A DNA stretch of 64,000 nucleotides from Erythrophleum ivorense (GCA_026724425.1 JAIUCV010000005.1:33205784-33269783); one strand, 5' to 3'; numbered from the stretch's first letter, positions 1 to 13,079 are shown. Translations and numbers: made by a program. Notes: generated by a model from the letters alone, not told the origin.

Positions 1-2947
1 TCATTTGAGCCATGTGTGATAGAAATCATTTTCGAACCAAGTGAACTATAATCAGACCAAAATTAGAATTTTTGTCAACTTTAAAAATTCATCAAATATT
101 CTCTAGACCTTCAAAAATTCTGTTCTTTAGCTTCTCAAAAATCTCTCAACAAGTTCTAATTGTATGCCAAATCTCAGATCAAAAAGAGCTCATTTGGACA
201 AAAAGTGGTATAAGGTTCTAAATTGGTCAATTCTTGGTCCATACAAGATACCAAAATGTCCAAACGACTCTCCTTGGTATTTGGTACCTCTTGGGCAAGT
301 CTAAAAGCATAAATATGACTTGTATAAGCTCCCAAATGGTCCCAAACTTCATACATCTCAATTTGGCCATCTCACTTGCATTTACACATACACTTTCATA
401 ATGTAAACTTGCCATTACATGACTAAAAAGTGCATTTCCATTCATACAACCTTAGCTCTCAATTATACATGATACAATAACATAATTATATATGTTCATG
501 TGGTCATAGGTCATATATAATGATGGAGTACATCAATTGCCATCCATAAGACCTTAAAGTAACAAAGTCTAGGCATTTTGATGTCAAGTTCTCATCTCTC
601 ATGTGGTTGGCTCCTATTTCCTTGATCTCTTGGTCTACCTAGCATGTTAAATCATTGGAGAGGAAGGGATGAGATTCAAAGAATCTCAATAGCTCATCTC
701 CTATTTAATCATACATAAAGTATGCAAAACAAGTCTTACAAATGCATGCATGGGCATATTAACATGTGCAAACATTCAAGAAACATTTTTAACATTTGAG
801 CAAGTCATACATGGCATACAAAGGCTTGCCAAGAAAGTGCATTAGCCTCATCCATTCACTTATGGATTTTGGACTTGCCTCACCCATTCTTTAAGAGGTT
901 CTTGAACTTAACTTTGCTCTTGGGAGTCAACCTCACTTTTGGGAGACTCTTTACTTTGTCTCAACTAATCTTAAAGATTATTGGTTCATCCTCATCATGG
1001 CTAAAAGGTTCTTGGCTTCACCACATTCAAGCAAAGCAAAGTAAGCATCATAAATATCATTTAGAAACATAATACATCATAATGGTACCATGGCATATAA
1101 AATCATGCTAGAATACTTTTCATGGCTTAAAATATACATACACACATTCAAGACAATATAAGCACACATCTATGCATGAGAGAAGGTAGAGAGAGCTACC
1201 TTGCTAGCATTTGTACACTTTTTCTTTAAGCCTTGAATCCTCTCCCTTGACCTCACTCACCCAAGAACATGGAGATCATTCCTCTTGGCCTAGACACATC
1301 ATATGGAAGTTGATTATATTCTTGAAGCAAAGTCTAAGGCCACACAACTTGCTTAAATACTAGCTTAGCTCATTAGCCCCTTTTTGTTTCCAAGAATGCA
1401 CCTAATGAAGCAACACCCATTAAATAAATTCTAAGCTCCATTCTTTTCATTCAAATATGATTCTTGACTCCTTTTAAGCCTCTTAGAGTTATCACACAAT
1501 TAAAATAAAGAGGCTAACTACATGTTGCTTCTTTAGGTCATATTATGAAACATAAAACACCAACTCATTCTCTAAGCTTTCTAAATTTTTTCTAAGGCCT
1601 CCCCTCATTTTCATTCATCATATATGACTTAAAAATGGGTTTAGAAAAATTTAAAACTCTCTCTAGCTATGATAATCCTTCTTGGCCGAGACAATGAAGC
1701 ATGATGGCTTTCATAGAGTTTGCTTTGTTTTCTCAAGGGAAAATGCACATGAAGGGACTTCTACGGATCTTATGAGTTCATTCAAACACTTATTTAAGCA
1801 TAGGAATTAAGAGATCAAATCAAATTTTACAAGGAATACTTGAAACCCTAGAAATTGTATCTTGAAATTCCATGGTTATTTGTTAATTCTCTTTGCATAT
1901 TCTTAATCTCCACACCCTTTTCCTAAGAATCACCCTTGGTTTTGCCTAAAAACTAAGTCCTCCTAGGGTTTCTTAAGTGGGGCGAAATAGTGGAGGAAGA
2001 GGAGCAAGGGGTAGCAACCATGGAAGAAGAAATTACCTTGTTTTCTTGCTTTTTCTCACTTGAATTCTGTCTTCTTTGAGCTCCTCTCTTCAAATCTGAA
2101 TTTTTTCCTTAATTTCTCCCTTAAAATAGATTTATAAACTTCATTATAATCAAAGGAAACAAAGGAGAATGGAGGAGAAGAGGTTTGGAAGGAAGAAAGC
2201 ATAGAAAATTACCAAGAATCTATACCTTTTTGCCTTGATTTCTCCTTTTTCTTCTCTCCTTTTGGTGTGCCTAAACCCTAGCTCTCTGCTCTGAATTAGA
2301 GCAGAACAATATGAAGCTATGTGAGTATGAGAGTGGGGCGCTAGCTATTTATAGATGGGAGGAAAAAACACTTTTCAAAAATTTCTATTTTACTCTTCGT
2401 TCTTGACATTTTCATTTTTAATTTGTTTTAACTCTTTTTTGAGAATTTTCTTTTCCATTATGAAATTTAAGTTCCAAATTTAGTAAAATATCTTTGGAAT
2501 CACTCAAATCAAAGCTAAAACCTTCCCAAAAGGGTCAGTCAAAGTTTAGGTACACTGACATTGAAAAATGTCCATCGGAGGGGTTTTAACTGTCCCAGGG
2601 TTTCTTATGGTTTTTAGAGCTTCTGAGAACCCCAAAGAACTCAAAACTTTCATTTAAAAAGCCTTCCTGTGTGAATTCCAAAATTTGCCCAAAATGACAA
2701 AAATGCCTTTACGTTTTGTCGATGTTTCATCATAATTTGTTTCTTCATTCTAGCTCTGTTTTTCTTTTCTTCTGAGCCTGGGATTCTCATTTTTAGGAGT
2801 CTAGAATGCTTCCCAAATTTTTTGGGACCTTATCTAATTCATTTTAGGGGACTTCCTTTTATATCCGGTGAATTTCATTTGTTGACAGAGAAACCGTTAA
2901 TTATGTTTCTCATGTTTTCTTTTATTTTTAGATAATTGGATATTACA
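1..2947 (-). mobile_element. Partial chromovirus (Tekay/Del-type) LTR, truncated by the window edge
   Basis: The segment ends in GGATATTACA, like the solo LTR at 37944-41835, and matches that LTR along its length in the same order: the leader-like stretch, the GACTTTTGG/CCTCACC motifs (about 865-970) and the purine-rich block near 2000-2250. The matching first bases (TGTAAC...) lie left of the window, so neither its target duplication nor whether it is a solo LTR can be judged. By comparison with elements 1 and 2 the LTR is in minus orientation, so U3 is at the high-coordinate end. No long ORF in it resembles a protein. Confidence 0.8.
2346..2353 (-). promoter_or_regulatory. Possible TATA box of the LTR promoter
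   Basis: On the minus strand the sequence reads CTATAAATAGC about 600 bp into the LTR from its U3 end, where an LTR promoter is expected. The match to a plant TATA box is good, but the neighbouring LTR copies have weaker versions at the same place. The assignment rests on position and motif only. Confidence 0.35.
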
Positions 2948-4848
2948 GGTGTGAGTCAATTCATCATACTCCATTTCTTCGATTGTGCCGTGAAGAGTCA
3001 CCTATTCTTTAGTCAATTCATTGTATGAACCAATTAGGTTGGAGTTGTGATTGTTGGTCCAAACATAGGTTAGCTGAAAACCTACCCTTCTTACTCCTTG
3101 GGCATTCACTGCGTTGGATCATTGGATTGGAGGAAATAGATTAAGGCATTGGAAAGTATGTAGGTTGACTATGCTTTTTGTTCCTTGTTGTCCATATAAG
3201 GAGTGGTTTGGTCATTCCAACTTTTTGCTAGACCAATTTTATTGAGAGGCTGAAGCTTTGTTTTTCTACGTTCAAATTGTTAACCCTGTAGAGAACATCA
3301 AGTGAATATATTTTTGGGAATAATTGGATGAGCAGATTGAATATTGGGAAGCCACAACTCTAAATTGTATCTTAGTAAGACTTAATGTTTTTTTTAGTAT
3401 TATGAATAAATGTGAAGAACAAAATAATAATAATGTTATTATTATTAATGTGAAGAATAAAATAATAATAATCCTTAACATTGTGTTTGGATGGGAAGAA
3501 AAATAGAGAGAAAAGAAAGGGAGGGGGAAAATAGATTTTTCCCTCATTTGGCTCGAAAAGAAAATAGAGAAGAGAAAAAATGGAAAAAAAGTACCATAGG
3601 GCTCATGCGAAAATTTTCTCCTCGAATAGAGAAAGATTATTAGAGAAAATGGTTATTGTTTTCCCCCATTTGGTTCGAAAAGAAAAAAGAAAACAGAGGA
3701 TAAGAGAAAAATGGAAAGAAAAGTACTGCGGGGCCCAAGCAAAAATTTTCTTCCCGAATATGAAGAGGTTATGGGGAGAAAATGGCTCAATAATATTTTT
3801 TATCTTTTCTTTTCCCAAATTACCCCTCATCCCTAGCCTTTTTCACACCCTCGTCCTCGATAAACGGTCCATATGACCTAGGTGTTCTTTTTCCATTTTC
3901 TGCAGAGTTCCTTGTTTTGGTCCAAGGCTTCGATTTTCTCTTCCAAGCATCACACCATTGTACGGTATCTCCTCTTCCTCCGTGTTGTCTTTCATTCAAT
4001 GCATCTGAAAGAAATCTTACTGATGTTGTTTCTATATTGTTTTGATGTGATGGGTTGATTACTTCAAAATTTTATCTAATTGTTGTAATTTTCTTCTGAG
4101 ACCCACTTATATGAAAACAAAAATTTGATCTACATAGAAGAAGAGAAAAGATCTATGTGAAAGTTGAAAGGATGAATTTTTTAATTTCATGTTTTGTTTT
4201 TGTACACATATGCTAAAATGCAAAAGGTGGTGAAAGGGGAAAATACTTACCAATCAATGAACTGTTATATTGTTATCATATCTTGCTTATGGGTTTTACT
4301 TATCCTCTTAGAGCATATAGTTTTGTCCATTAAATTGGTAAGATTTTTAAAGCTAATACTCCAGCTTTGCCCTGCCCTATATACCAATAAGTGTTCTCCA
4401 AATTTAAGATTAGAATTTCCTTTTTTTCTTTTCCCATTTCTTCTCCTACATGTTATGAAATTTGAGACAATCAGTTTCTCCTGTCCAAAAGAAAAGGCTT
4501 GAAATAGTCTTTCCTCTTATTTTGGCATCCATATTCCCATTTATATCTCCATTAAAATGGTAAGACCGTTGTGAATTGTTGGTAGACTTAACAATATTTT
4601 TACACGATGTGTTGCACAATTATTTAAAAAATGACTAACTGGGAAACACTAGTAAATGATCTGAAATGTTAATAGTTGTAGTCTCCTTCTAGGTATTTGA
4701 AGTGGGACACACCATTATCTATATTTTGTCCCTCCTATAACATGTAGTTGATAAAATTGTTTATATGCTCTTTGCTGGCAAATTTGTATATACTTATTTT
4801 TAAATTATTATTTTCTTATTTTTATAAAGTATGCTTTTACATGCTTTA
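2948..4848. other. Unassigned spacer between two LTRs
   Basis: No coding stretch here resembles a known family. It holds AT-rich microsatellite-like runs (about 3420-3475, AATAATAAT type), the start of a purine-rich block at 3479, a tandem duplication (3541-3795) and ordinary AT-rich sequence to the solo LTR at 4849. The purine-rich block may be the left end of a Harbinger-type element (see findings). Confidence 0.5.
3541..3795. repeat. Two-copy tandem duplication, unit about 124 bp
   Basis: The block starting CCTCATTTGGCTCGAAAAG at 3542 recurs as CCCCATTTGGTTCGAAAAG at about 3666. The same order of sub-blocks follows in each: purine-rich run, AAAGTAC, GCNAAAATTTTC, and GAGAAAATGG. An open frame of 98 codons (3580-3876) runs through both copies, but its repeats only mirror the DNA duplication and it is not taken as a gene. 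Confidence 0.7.
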
Positions 4849-7800
4849 TGTAACACCATATATTTCTAACTCATTTCATACTAATCTCGTGCCTTAAACC
4901 ATGCTACTTACGCAAGAGGCAAGAAAAATAGCATTAACTAATGGATTACTTTAGTGTTGCGTCGTGTTTAAATTTTTCGTTTGATGTCTTGCGGACCATG
5001 TGACCTTATGTATCATATTCTCATATTTATTTACATAGATAAAACTTATTTTCATCATCAAAAGTAGCTTATAACTCATGGAAAGCAAAGAAAGGGGAGC
5101 ATAAAACTCATACTTGTATTTTTGGCTAGAATTTTGCTATTCCTGTCACAAATTTTGAAAAATTATAACTAATTTTAGAAAAATAAAAATTATGCATTCT
5201 TGGCCATTTTGTAAAGCTACACATGTCTAATTTATGATACAAATATGGTCAGACCATGAAATACAACACAGAAGATGTTTGACATTCAAAAAGGTCCAGA
5301 GGTCTGGCTATCTACTGGTACTATCACAGGTTTCTGTAGCAAATTCAAAAATGTCCAATTAATTCCAAAAAAATCTAATACATCAAATGATATCAATCTA
5401 GAAAGCTGTAGATGTTAGCTAGAGGAAAAAAATAACTCCAAACGATTTCAGGCACATCTAGACCACGAAACCTAATTAAACAGTACCTGAGGTCGACTTA
5501 AGCACCTGATACTGGGCAGAATTTTAAAAAATTCATATCTCCCTCTCTAGACATCCAAATGAGGTGCTTATAGTTGAAAAAAGCCACTAGAAATGTCTAA
5601 TTTATTCATATAAAATTTTGTGGCAATTGGACATCATTTGCCGCATGAGTGACAGAATTTAATTTTGGACCAGTGCTACAGTACCAATAACCAAAACCAA
5701 CAAAAATTTCCAACTTCAACAATTTGTTAAATATTCCATAGACCTCTAAAAATTACCAAATTTAGCTTTCAAAAATATCTCAATAAGCTCTAGATGCATG
5801 CCAAATTTCAAACCAAGAAGAGTATATTTGGACAAAAAGTGATATAGCCTCATGAAATAGTCATTTTTGCTCCCTATCAAGAGTCACTTTAGTCCAAATG
5901 GCCTCCTCTTGAGTTTGGCACTTCTTGGGTAAGTTTAAAAGTATAATTATAACTTTTAGGAATTGCCCAAATGGTCCCAAATCCCATGCATCTAAATTTA
6001 GCCACTCCACATCCAATAATGCACATGTAGCCATAACTATACAAGAGACAATTTCCATGATTTGCATTGATTTAATGTCACACATGGGCTACATAATATT
6101 CATACATCATGTTATATATACTCAAGGTCTTACATTATCAAAAATAATATATACAAAGCTTCTTGACATTCCATTACAAGTTAGACTACAAAATGAACAA
6201 AGTGCAGCCGTTTAATGATCTTGGCTTACATTTCCTTGGTTTGGAGCATCACCTAGACATTTCAAGAATGAGAGGGAAGGGGAATGAAATTCTAAGCATT
6301 TCAATAACTCACACACACCCATTCACATACATTTAAGACATATATACATCAATGACACAATTATGAAACATAAAGTGTGCAAGGTTACAATTTCATGCCA
6401 CATCTACACATCAAGATCATTCTCATACTCTAGGGACTTTTAGTTTTGCCTCACCCCATTTCTGGGACTTTTAGAGTTGCCTCACTCTTGATCTAAGGAC
6501 TTTTGACTTAGCCTCACCCACCCAAGGGACTTTTGGTCTAGTCTCACACATACCTTGAGACTTTTGGCACATCCTCACCCATTTTAAGGGACTTTTGGCA
6601 TCACCTCACCCTTAGAAGCCAATCTCATGTTTAAGGCCATTCAAGAGTACACATTGGTACCAATGTAATTCCATTAGATTATGTGGCATGTTACTAATTC
6701 ACAAGAGCATATACAAGCACACAATGACATACATATGCACACAAGAAAGTATGAAGAATAAGGTGGGGAGCTACCTTTCAATTAATACAAGCTTTACTTT
6801 GTTAATTCCTTCCCCTCCTTGATTTCACAAGATCAATTAGGTGGTTGATTGTTCTCTTGGCCTAAACGAAATACACAATCACATAATTGAAGTAAGCCAA
6901 GACATTAAACTAAAGCTTAAACACACACTTGGTTTCATACTTGGCATTATGGTTCCATAATTAGTCTAATGAAGCAACTTTTGGAATTCAATTTCTAGGT
7001 TCCATTCTCTTGTTATTTCTAGACTTCTTGGACTCATTTAAGGTCCTTGGAGCTATCGCACATTCAATTGCACAATTGGAAAACCAAGTTGCTTTACAAA
7101 ATACTATTATGGACACCATTATCCCATTTCCCAATCCGTGGTTCCTAAATTTTTTCTAATAGTTTCTCCCATCTTCTAACATCATATAAAGTCCCAAACC
7201 AAGGGTAGAACAAATTAAAACATCCTTTAGCTCCTTCTTCCTAGCTCGGCCGAGACACCCTTCATAAATGGGGTTCTTGGAGCTTTTGAATTTTCCTTGA
7301 TGGGAGAGCCAATTGGGGAGGTTTCCAAGGGTCTTAGAAACTCAAGGAAACATTCAAATAGCCAAGAAAACTCTCACACAAAATCAGATTTTATAAAACC
7401 CTAAGAAAGCCTACACTTTTCTATCTTGATTTCCTTTGGTTTTTACTTGAATTTCTTGCCATATTCTTAATCCTTGCACTCTTTTTTCTAAGTTCCTCTC
7501 TTGGTTCTTCCCAAAATTCATCTCCTCCTACCCCCTTATGTTGGCTGAAAATAGCACAAGGGAGAGCAACAAGGATAAAGCATTAAGAATGGAGAATTAC
7601 CTTGGTTCCAAGCTTGTTTCCAAAGCCTTTCTTCCTTGCTTCTTTTCTCCTTGGAAAATTCAAAAATTTCCCCTTGGTTTTGGACCTAAAATAGAACCAA
7701 AAAGCTCAATTAAACCATAAAAAGAGAGGAGGAAGAGAGGAGAACAAGATTGGAAGAGGAAGAGGCATAAAATTCCATGAAATTACCTAACTTTTCCTTA

Positions 7801-8467
7801 GTTTTCTTCCTCTTTTTCTTCCCCTTTCGGTATGCCTAAGAGAGCAGATCAACTTCTATATTTTGGGCAGAAAATTTCGTGCTTAAGAAGGTGGGAGAAG
7901 AAAGGAAAAGTGTGTGGGAGTTTCTAGAAACATACTTTTCCAAAAATTTCAATTTCATCCTTTCGTAATGGCAATTTCATTTCAGCTTTGTTTTAGCTCC
8001 TTTTTTAGAACTGTCTTTTCTATTATAAAATTTATATTTCCAATTTAATAAATGCTTTTAGAATCACTCAATTTGGAGCTAAAACCTTACCGAACAACTC
8101 CATCAAAGTTCAGGCTCACTGACGTTGGAAAACATACACCAGAGGGGCTTTACTAGTCTCAGGGCTTCCCATAGTTTTGGGGGCCTCTGAGAACCTTGGA
8201 AAACTCAAAAATTTCATTTAAAAAGCTTTCCTATGTGTTTTTCTAAAAGTTACATTTATTTACGAAAATGTCATTACTTTTGGTCAGTTTCTGTCACAAA
8301 TTGTTTCTCCATCATAACTTTATTTTTCTTTCTGTCTGAGTCTAGAATTATCATTTTTAAGAGTCTAGGACTCTACCCAAATTTTTTAGAACATTATCTA
8401 GGTCATTTTGAAAGACTTGCTTTTATACGGCTCATTTCATCATTTTACAGAAATTATGTTCATTACA
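4849..8467 (-). mobile_element. Solo LTR of a Tekay/Del-type chromovirus (3619 bp)
   Basis: It begins TGTAACACCATATATTTCTA and ends CATTACA, and it matches the LTRs of element 2 in order along its length. Flanking pentamers are CTTTA (4844-4848) and CTTTG (8468-8472): a target duplication with one mismatch. No gag-pol or second LTR is attached, so it is a solo LTR left by LTR-LTR recombination. It carries a six-copy 31-bp periodic array (6433-6610). The sequence resuming at 8468 leads into the Harbinger transposase pseudogene, so the LTR sits just 5' of or inside that element. Confidence 0.85.
6433..6610. repeat. Six-copy, 31-bp-periodic GGGACTTTTGG/CCTCACC array inside the LTR
   Basis: Copies of GGGACTTTT or a one-base variant start at about 6433, 6464, 6495, 6526, 6557 and 6588. 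Each is followed some 10-12 bases later by CCTCACC or a close variant. The spacing is 30-32 bp throughout. The same array occurs at the corresponding place in the other LTRs of this window. Confidence 0.85.
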
Positions 8468-10008
8468 CTTTGCATAATTGTTCAACAGAGGAACAACTAC
8501 AGTAATATGGAAATCACAGAATTCACAAAGGATGTGGAAGAAGAAATTTATGATTCTAACTTTGAAGCCAAACAATTGATAAATTTTGGATTAACAAATG
8601 AAGGTTTAAGATTGAACCTTAATTGAGGATTTGGAAAGACATAGGCATATGTGTGTTGTACGTGTTATTTGTTTGATTCTATATGCAATGCATTTTTTGG
8701 AAGAAATGTCAACTATAATTAATAAACCTGTAAGGGTTAGCAATATTGATCGATATAATATAAGGAAACCGTTGATGATATGGCTTGAAGATGAAAAAGA
8801 AATTGCTGTGATGTTTTGCGCATGAGCCCATAAGCTTTTAAAGAGTTATGTGAGAAACTTTGAAATACTGGAAGAGTTAAAGATTCATGCTAGGCTACAG
8901 TTGAAGAACAAGTAGCCGAATTCCTTCACATTTTAGCACATAATGTAAAAACTAGAACAATGTGCTTTTATTTCTATTGATTTGGGGAAACTATTTGCCG
9001 CCATTTTTATAATGTTTTACATGCGGTGGTTTTACTTGAGGCTGAGTTTCTTGTGCAACCTTCCAGATCAGAGGTTCCTGTCTAAATTTTCAACAATAGT
9101 AGATTCTACCCATATTTTAAGGTATAAAACAATATTTATACTTACATATTTTATATTTTATAAATAATGAGTTATAAATTCATAACCAATATATGCATAT
9201 ATATTGCTTCTAACTAGTTTTAAATGATAGGATTGTATCAGAGCTATAGATGGAACTTATGTTTGAGCAAAAGTGCCTAGAGAAGAAGTCACTCGATTTT
9301 GAAGACGAAAAGATTACCCCACGCAAAATGTTTTTGCTGCATGTTCATTTGATATGAAATTCTCTTATGTCTTAGTTGGTTAGGAAGGACTAACTTCTAA
9401 TTTAAGAATTTTAAAAAATGCTTTGTCAAGAAGAGATAATCTTATAATTCCCAAAGGTTTATATGCAACCATGGATTTACACTCTGTAGTTTTAGGTTGA
9501 GAATTGCATATCTTTTTTTTTTTGCTAATTCATAATTTTATTTGTAGGAAAATTTTATCTGGAGGATGCTGGCTTTCCACTTATGCCTGGCCTATTAACA
9601 CCTTACAGAAAATTTCATTATCACTTGAAGGAATATTCAACAAGGTTACCACAGAATGAGAAAGAAATTTTCAACCATCGACATGCCTCATTACGAAATA
9701 TCATCGAATGAATATTCATAGTATTGATGGAAAGATTTTCGATCATAGCTAGTGGCATTGAACCACATTATTCCTTTCAAACAATGGCTGATATTGTGAT
9801 AGCTTGTTATATATTACATAATTTTTTTATGGAAGTAGATCTTGATGAGAACTTGATTGTTGAAGTTGATCGTGAATTACTACTTAATCCGGCTGATAAT
9901 ATTGAGGTCTATCCTAATCATGGTCAAGAGGAAAAGTATAGACAAGGATCAATTTTGAGAGATAGTATCACAGGCCAGATGTGGAATGACTATTGGAATG
10001 GATTATAA
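8468..10008 (+). pseudogene. PIF/Harbinger DDE transposase (HARBI1-like), pseudogene
   Basis: Three exon-like blocks on + reconstruct a PIF/Harbinger transposase. The first (about 8820-9121) has the helical region with an EEQVAEFLHILAHNVK-like stretch and GETICRHF. The second (9231-9456) has AIDGTYV with the first catalytic Asp, RRKDYPTQNV, and a G-EG...LRIL block where the second Asp is replaced by Asn. The third (9548-10008) has YLEDAGFPLMPG, PYR, SLRNIIE with the catalytic Glu, and the C-terminal ADIVIACYILHNF. Donor and acceptor dinucleotides fit at 9122/9230 and 9457/9547. It is dead: in-frame stops fall after DGTYV, in the VG-EG block and right after SLRNIIE, and the N-terminus has several more. 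A Myb/SANT-like partner ORF follows on the same strand, the usual two-gene set of this superfamily. The solo LTR at 4849-8467 abuts its 5' end. Confidence 0.85.
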
Positions 10009-10221
10009 TTTAAGATACAATAATTCAATATGTTAACTAGTATTTTATTGAATGATGTGTACTAATATTATTTGAGTTATTAAAGTGTTTTATCAGTAAT
10101 CTTGTTTGTTATATTTCAAATAATTTGTTAAATTATAAAAAAATATGAATTGGATTGTGCCTTTTCTATTTTCTATACTGTTTGATACTTCATGTTATTT
10201 TTTTTATGCAAAAATTCAATA

Positions 10222-11330
10222 ATGGCCCTAAAAAAGAAGGATTCAGTTAAAGACAATCTACGATGGATATATGAAATAGATGAAGCTTTTCTAGATGCTT
10301 TATTAGAAGAGATGATGAAAAGGAATCATCTTGATGGAATATTTACAACATTTGCATATGATAACATATTGCAAGTGCTTAGAAATTATTTTGGGCCATA
10401 TATTACAAAGCAACATTTGAAAAACAAGAAGAAGACTTTGTCACAACGATTTAAAGGGCTTTATGCTTTATTTAATGGATTAAGTAGATTTTCGTGAAGT
10501 CCTAATACAAAAATGTTCGAAGCTAAAAGTCAAATTTGGAATAATTTGATTGAGGTATTTTTATTTGGTTGATTGCACTGATTGATGTTAATTAATTTGA
10601 TGTGTGTATTCATTTATATCTTGATAGGTTTGTTTAAAATTTTATTTCATTTATACTTATTTAGCATAGAATTTGATATATATGTTGTAATGTTTGCAAA
10701 AAAAAACCACAAGCAAGAAAGTGGATGAGTACACCTATGTTACATTATGATAAGCTGTATGAATTGTTTGGTGCTGATAGAGCAATAAGAAAGTATGTTG
10801 AGAGTACTAAAGATAAATTGAAATGCTAGCAAATGGAGTGCAGTGATTTAAATGACTCTTTTGAAGGGAAAACCATGAATGAAATAATGAGTGAAAGTGC
10901 TTTCAATTAGGGATATGAGCCTACAAATTCAACAACAAATATGGATTCTTTTAGTCCAATTGGTGGCAACTTAAACCAATCTATCAAAACTGCATTTTCT
11001 AAAGGACAAAAGCATAAGAAAGTTATGATTGATACTATTAAAGAAAAATATGAAAAAATTACATTAGGATCAAAGAACTAGCTGAAGTAATGTGAGATGG
11101 TAATTCTTTATATGATAAATCTATATCATTATCTGAAAGGCAAGTTGTTGTTACTGAGTTGCTAAGAAACAAGCTAAAATTGCAAAGAAGGGCCTTACAA
11201 TACTTGAGAAAAGTAGGCCCTGTCATTATAGTGAAGAGGAAGTGTGGGCAGAACTTGAACAAATTGGAGTAATTGAAGATTATAAGTTGAAATGTTATTT
11301 CTTTTTATGCAATGAAGAAAAGAGTAAGTG
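10222..11330 (+). pseudogene. Myb/SANT-like DNA-binding protein, Harbinger ORF partner, pseudogene
   Basis: The chosen start (10222) gives MALKKKD; an ATG 30 bases upstream is also in frame. The first block (to about 10554, donor GTATTT) has the Myb/SANT-like (Myb_DNA-bind_3) pattern: LRWIYEIDEAFLDALLEEM, then ITKQHLKNKKKTLSQRFKGL. A second block from about 10704 has KPQARKWMSTPMLHYDKLYELFG, typical of plant L10-interacting-Myb-domain-like proteins. The C-terminal helical block (SRPCHYSEEEVWAELEQIG, around 11210-11265) is in another frame. Breaks are a stop at 10495, a stop after KDKLKC, another after ESAFN, and a frameshift before the C-terminal block. In PIF/Harbinger elements this protein binds DNA together with the transposase encoded upstream. 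Confidence 0.8.
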
Positions 11331-11856
11331 AACATTTTTTAGATTCCACCTCACATACAGTTGTAAACATTGGTAAAAATGATGAGTGATGCTGGCATTT
11401 CTTAAAGAAGATGATGATAATAGAATGTTTTTTAACTTTTGTTAGATGACCACCGTGATGATGTTTGTAGCATAGTTATAATGGAGTTGGATACAAGTAC
11501 TAGTAGCATAATTACTTATCGGATTTTTGTTCAATCATATAATGTAATGAAGTTTATGACAAGCGGTGGCTATTTTTTGTTCCTTAGATAACTATAAAAT
11601 GACATCTTTATTGTAGATTACTAATGAAATTTTAGTCTTATATAACATAAATATTTAAAATTCTAACATTGCATGTTTATTGACACCAACGTGCATAAGA
11701 GTTTAGGATGGATAAAAATAGTTTATTGTGTAAGCATAGGCAGTGGCTTTTGTTTATTGGATGCCTCTTTAATTTTTTGTAATATGAGTATTTAAATTTT
11801 TTATGATATCTGCAGCTAATTGACATCATTTAAAAGATGAGAATGGAAAAAAGATG

Positions 11857-12275
11857 TTAGAATATCATATATAAATTTTGATTAATAGAACTTGTACAAT
11901 GTTTTGGAAACAAAACAAAAGACATATAGTCTTAAGCATATATAGTCAACAAAAAAAAAGTTAGAATATCATATATAACTTTTGACAATTAACGAAACTT
12001 GTACAATTTTTGGGAAAAAAAAATATACAGTTAATAGGGAAAAAAAGTTAAAATATCATATATAAATTTTGAAGAAAATTTTAGTTAATGAAACTTGTAC
12101 AATGTTTTTGAAAAAAATAAAACATATGTTAAGAATAGAAACATATAGGTTGCGTGCTTAAAAATAAACAAAATACATAGTTGGAAAAAAAAAAGATTAG
12201 AATATCATATATAACTTTTGAAGAAATTTTAGTTAATGAAACTTGTACAATTTTTTGGAAAAAAATAAAATATAG
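11857..12275. repeat. Degenerate tandem repeat, four units of about 90-150 bp
   Basis: The block TTAGAATATCATATATAA recurs with small changes at about 11857, 11961, 12048 and 12197. Each time it is followed by TTTTGA...TTAATGAAACTTGTACAAT and an A-rich run. It lies just 3' of the Harbinger ORFs and directly before the hairpin at 12271, so it may be subterminal repeat DNA of that element. Confidence 0.75.
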
Positions 12276-12471
12276 AATGTAGCTTGACTAATTTAACAAA
12301 AATTATACAGTGGTAAAAAAATAAAATACGCAGTCTGACTGCTGCTAAAAGGGGACTCTTGTGCCCTTTTTCTTTTCTTTTTTTTCAAATCTTTTGTTTT
12401 TTTTTTCACAAATATATTTTATTTTTTACCACTATATAATTTTTGTTCAATTAGTCAAGCTACATTGTATG
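12271..12471. repeat. Inverted repeat (hairpin), arms of about 57 bp
   Basis: The left arm (about 12271-12328) contains AATGTAGCTTGACTAATTTA and then ACAGTGGTAAAAAAATAAAATA. The right arm (about 12415-12471) is its near-perfect reverse complement, containing TTTTTTACCACTATATAAT and AATTAGTCAAGCTACATT. The loop is about 86 bp. No target duplication was recognised at its edges. Confidence 0.8.
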
Positions 12472-12520
12472 ATATGTTTGTTTTTTCTATGCATTTCAAG
12501 TACTTCATTTTTTGTTACAA

Positions 12521-12835
12521 AATTAAATACATGATATGTTTGTTTTCTTTATTTTTTTATTTTTCACTTTCTTTTTTATTTCTAAGAATTTCAATTATTT
12601 TATTTTTCCTAAAAAATTAAGTTGGTGATTTTGTTTGTTTTCTTGATTTTCGTTCTTTTTTCTCCTCCTTTTTTATTTATAAGAATTTCAGTGATTTTAT
12701 CTTTTCTTTACTCATTAAATCTATGATATTTCTGTTTTCTCTACTTTCCTTTCTTTTTTTCTCTCTTTCTTTTGTATTTCTAAGAATGTCAATGAATTTA
12801 ATTTTTCTCCAAAATTAAATCTATGATTTGTTTCC
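12521..12835. repeat. Tandem repeat, unit about 97 bp, three full copies plus parts
   Basis: AATTAAAT...ATGAT...TGTTTTCT starts units at about 12521, 12615, 12714 and 12813. Each unit contains a T-rich run and then TTTCTAAGAATTTCAAT or a variant. A partial unit precedes the first, from about 12464. The array lies directly right of the hairpin. Confidence 0.75.
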
Positions 12836-12969
12836 CTATTTTGTTCTAGATAATGTTAACATGGTTTTCTTTTTTCCTTTTCTTTCTTAAAAAATTATAT
12901 ATCTCGTTAAGATATTTGTTCTATATAAATTTGTATCTAGCAACATATGAATAATTACAATATATTCAC

Positions 12970-13079
12970 AATATATATATATATATATAAAGTCTCTATA
13001 TTAAAGTCACGTATACTGATTAAGACAATTTTAATGGGTGAACTATATATATTACAATATATATATATATATATATATT
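12970..13079. repeat. Two (AT)n microsatellites
   Basis: Alternating AT runs occupy 12971-12989 and about 13056-13078. A third such run lies at about 13664-13684, inside an intron of the neighbouring pseudogene. Confidence 0.9.
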
